Shown: piece after piece, positions 62,640 through 64,000 of the stretch
Layout of the letters: each line of letters starts with the position of its first letter
How positions within the stretch are numbered: position 1 is the first letter of the stretch
From: Rhizobium altiplani
GTDB taxonomy: Bacteria; Pseudomonadota; Alphaproteobacteria; Rhizobiales; Rhizobiaceae
Assembly: GCF_001542405.1 (NCBI RefSeq)
Contig: NZ_LNCD01000148.1
Span: 37,783-101,782, forward strand
Reading direction: 5' to 3'
Length of the DNA: 64,000 nucleotides
Notes under the pieces: model-generated
What the model was told of the DNA's origin: nothing
The model's database searches: none
Seen by the model: the letters and a program-made list of their open reading frames with translations, nothing else
Made by a program: the position numbers and the translations under genes

Positions 62640-64000
62640 ATGACACAGAAGATCGTTCCCGTGATAATGGCTGGTGGCAAGGGCACTCGTCTCTGGCCGC
62701 TGTCTCGCGCCGCAGCGCCCAAGCAGTTCATCCGCTTTATCGGCGACAAGACATTGTTCCAGGAAACGCTGCTGCGCGTGTCCGATCCCACGCTTTACGA
62801 AGCACCCGTCATCCTGACCAACGAGGAGTTTCGCTTTCTCGTTGCCGAGCAGGCGCGCGAGTTGGACATCGGTCTAGCGGCAATTCTGCTCGAACCGGTT
62901 GCTCGAAACACCGCGGCGGCAGTTGCGGCGGCCGCAACGCTCGTGCGTGATCGCTTTGATGAAGACACGGTCATGCATGTTCTCGGCTCCGACTATGAGA
63001 TCGTCGCTGACGACACCTATTTTGAGTGCGTTCGCATCGCTGCCGCCACAGCCGCCCAGGGCAAGCTGGTAACCTTCGGCATCCAGCCGACCGAGCCGGC
63101 AACCGGCTATGGCTACATCGAAGGCGGGAAGACACTCCCGACGGGCGCACGAACGGTCGCGCGCTTTGTCGAGAAGCCGCCGCTCGCCAAGGCCGAAGAC
63201 ATGGTCGCGACTGGCGGCTTCTACTGGAACTCCGGGATGTTCATGTTCTCGGTCTCAGGCGTGCTTGCCGAGATGCGGAGCTATGCCGCGCCGGTCCTCA
63301 AGGCTGCGGCCGACGCCATTGCAAAAGGCGTCAGAGATCTAGACTTCATCCGCCTCGACAAGGCAGCGTTCGCCACCAGCCCGAACATCTCGATCGACTA
63401 TGCCGTCATGGAAAAGACGAGCAACGCAGCCGTCGTTCCCTCGCCGTTCAAGTGGTCCGACCTCGGCAGCTGGGATTCCGTCTGGAAGAGCGGCAGCCGC
63501 GACGAGAATGGCAATCTAGCAGCCGGCAACACGACGGTCGTCAACACCAAGAACTCGCTCATCATGACCCATGGCGTGCACCTCGCCGTCCAGGGCATGG
63601 ACGACATCGCTGTCATCGCCAGCGAGGACGCCGTTTATGTCGGACGGCTGCAGGACAGCCAGGACGTCGGGAACCTCGTGAAGATGCTCGCCGCCGCCCC
63701 CACGACATCGCAACTGACCGAGACGCACCCGACTTCTTACCGGCCTTGGGGCGGCTACACATCGGTGCTGAACGGCGACCGCTTCCAGGTGAAGCGCATT
63801 TTCGTCACGCCGGGCAAGAAGCTGTCGCTGCAGAAGCATCATCACCGCTCCGAGCACTGGATCGTCGTCAAGGGCACGGCAGAAGTGACAATCGGCGAAA
63901 ACGTGCAGATGCTCAGGGAAAACGAGTCCGTCTACATCCCGCTCGGCGAAGTCCACCGTCTCGCCAATCCCGGCAAGATCATGCTCGAACTGATCGAAGT
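62640..64000 (+). CDS. manC: Mannose-1-phosphate guanylyltransferase / mannose-6-phosphate isomerase, truncated by window end
   Basis: The frame is open from ATG 62640 to the window end (453 codons). 'MTQKIVPVIMAGGKGTRLWPLSRAAAPKQFI' is the nucleotidyltransferase signature (GxGxRLWPLSR), 'FVEKPPLAKAEDMVATGGFYWNSGMFMF' the sugar-nucleotide site, and ~365-453 begin the cupin-like isomerase domain ('RPWGGYTSVLNGDRFQVKRIFVTPGKKLSLQKHHHRSEHWIVV', type II PMI). It makes GDP-mannose. With the adjacent phosphomannomutase it forms the GDP-mannose pathway used for exopolysaccharide or LPS. The 3' end lies outside the window. Confidence 0.94.
   Translation, partial: MTQKIVPVIMAGGKGTRLWPLSRAAAPKQFIRFIGDKTLFQETLLRVSDPTLYEAPVILTNEEFRFLVAEQARELDIGLAAILLEPVARNTAAAVAAAATLVRDRFDEDTVMHVLGSDYEIVADDTYFECVRIAAATAAQGKLVTFGIQPTEPATGYGYIEGGKTLPTGARTVARFVEKPPLAKAEDMVATGGFYWNSGMFMFSVSGVLAEMRSYAAPVLKAAADAIAKGVRDLDFIRLDKAAFATSPNISIDYAVMEKTSNAAVVPSPFKWSDLGSWDSVWKSGSRDENGNLAAGNTTVVNTKNSLIMTHGVHLAVQGMDDIAVIASEDAVYVGRLQDSQDVGNLVKMLAAAPTTSQLTETHPTSYRPWGGYTSVLNGDRFQVKRIFVTPGKKLSLQKHHHRSEHWIVVKGTAEVTIGENVQMLRENESVYIPLGEVHRLANPGKIMLELIE

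Overview
The window looks like chromosomal DNA of an alphaproteobacterium of the Rhizobiaceae (Rhizobium / Ensifer-Sinorhizobium type). The evidence is high GC with strong third-position bias, a CtrA / SciP / ChpT cell-cycle module with GAnTC (CcrM-type) sites, an RpoH1-type sigma-32, a urease operon with rhizobial-style extra reading frames, and full LivFGMHK and UrtABCDE uptake systems. No rRNA, tRNA, CRISPR array, prophage or complete insertion sequence was seen. This assignment comes from gene content and protein resemblance, not from a search.

Layout. 0-5 kb: the 3' end of a dihydropyrimidinase gene, a small cupin, and a four-gene ABC importer of the NMT1/THI5 (pyrimidine / HMP) type, closed by a terminator. 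5.3-9.9 kb: a two-gene RND efflux pump without an outer-membrane partner. 10-10.6 kb: a Crp/Fnr regulator behind an FNR-like box. 10.6-20.2 kb (minus): the urease operon ureD-ureA-DUF1272-ureB-DUF1311-orf-ureC ... ureE-ureF-ureG. A GGDEF protein and a class III adenylate cyclase sit between ureC and ureE. 20.4-26.1 kb (minus): urea importer urtABCDE. 26.3-31 kb (plus): an NCS1-permease / hybrid histidine kinase fusion, a REC-LuxR response regulator and a GNAT enzyme, overlapping head to tail. 31-37.7 kb (minus): a D-2-hydroxyacid dehydrogenase and a branched-chain amino-acid importer.

38-42.1 kb: a CysQ-like phosphatase, a frameshifted DUF2793 gene, an orphan LuxR-type regulator, sciP and a small acetyltransferase-like gene. 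42.2-45 kb: fliJ-like, ctrA, a stand-alone receiver and chpT. 45-54 kb: DUF1134, a membrane coiled-coil protein, a TrmH-type methyltransferase, a small membrane protein, RluD, RpoH, a large acidic single-span protein and PurA. 54-57 kb: an EamA transporter and a GNAT protein that both end inside one inverted-repeat element, then a GreA-like factor. 57.3-58.6 kb: a scar joining two gene remnants, a GDSL hydrolase 5' end and a frameshifted Wzz/ExoP gene. 58.7-64 kb: an MhqD/MhqO-like pair, ung, a phosphomannomutase with an internal N-terminal deletion, and manC running off the end.

How it fits together. Urea import, urea hydrolysis and pyrimidine-ring degradation with uptake form a nitrogen-scavenging block. 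The transporter-kinase fusion next to urtA is the best candidate for an undescribed nutrient-sensing system; its ligand cannot be read from sequence. The 41-45 kb block carries much of the CtrA phosphorelay. The 57-64 kb block mixes working nucleotide-sugar genes with broken polysaccharide genes.
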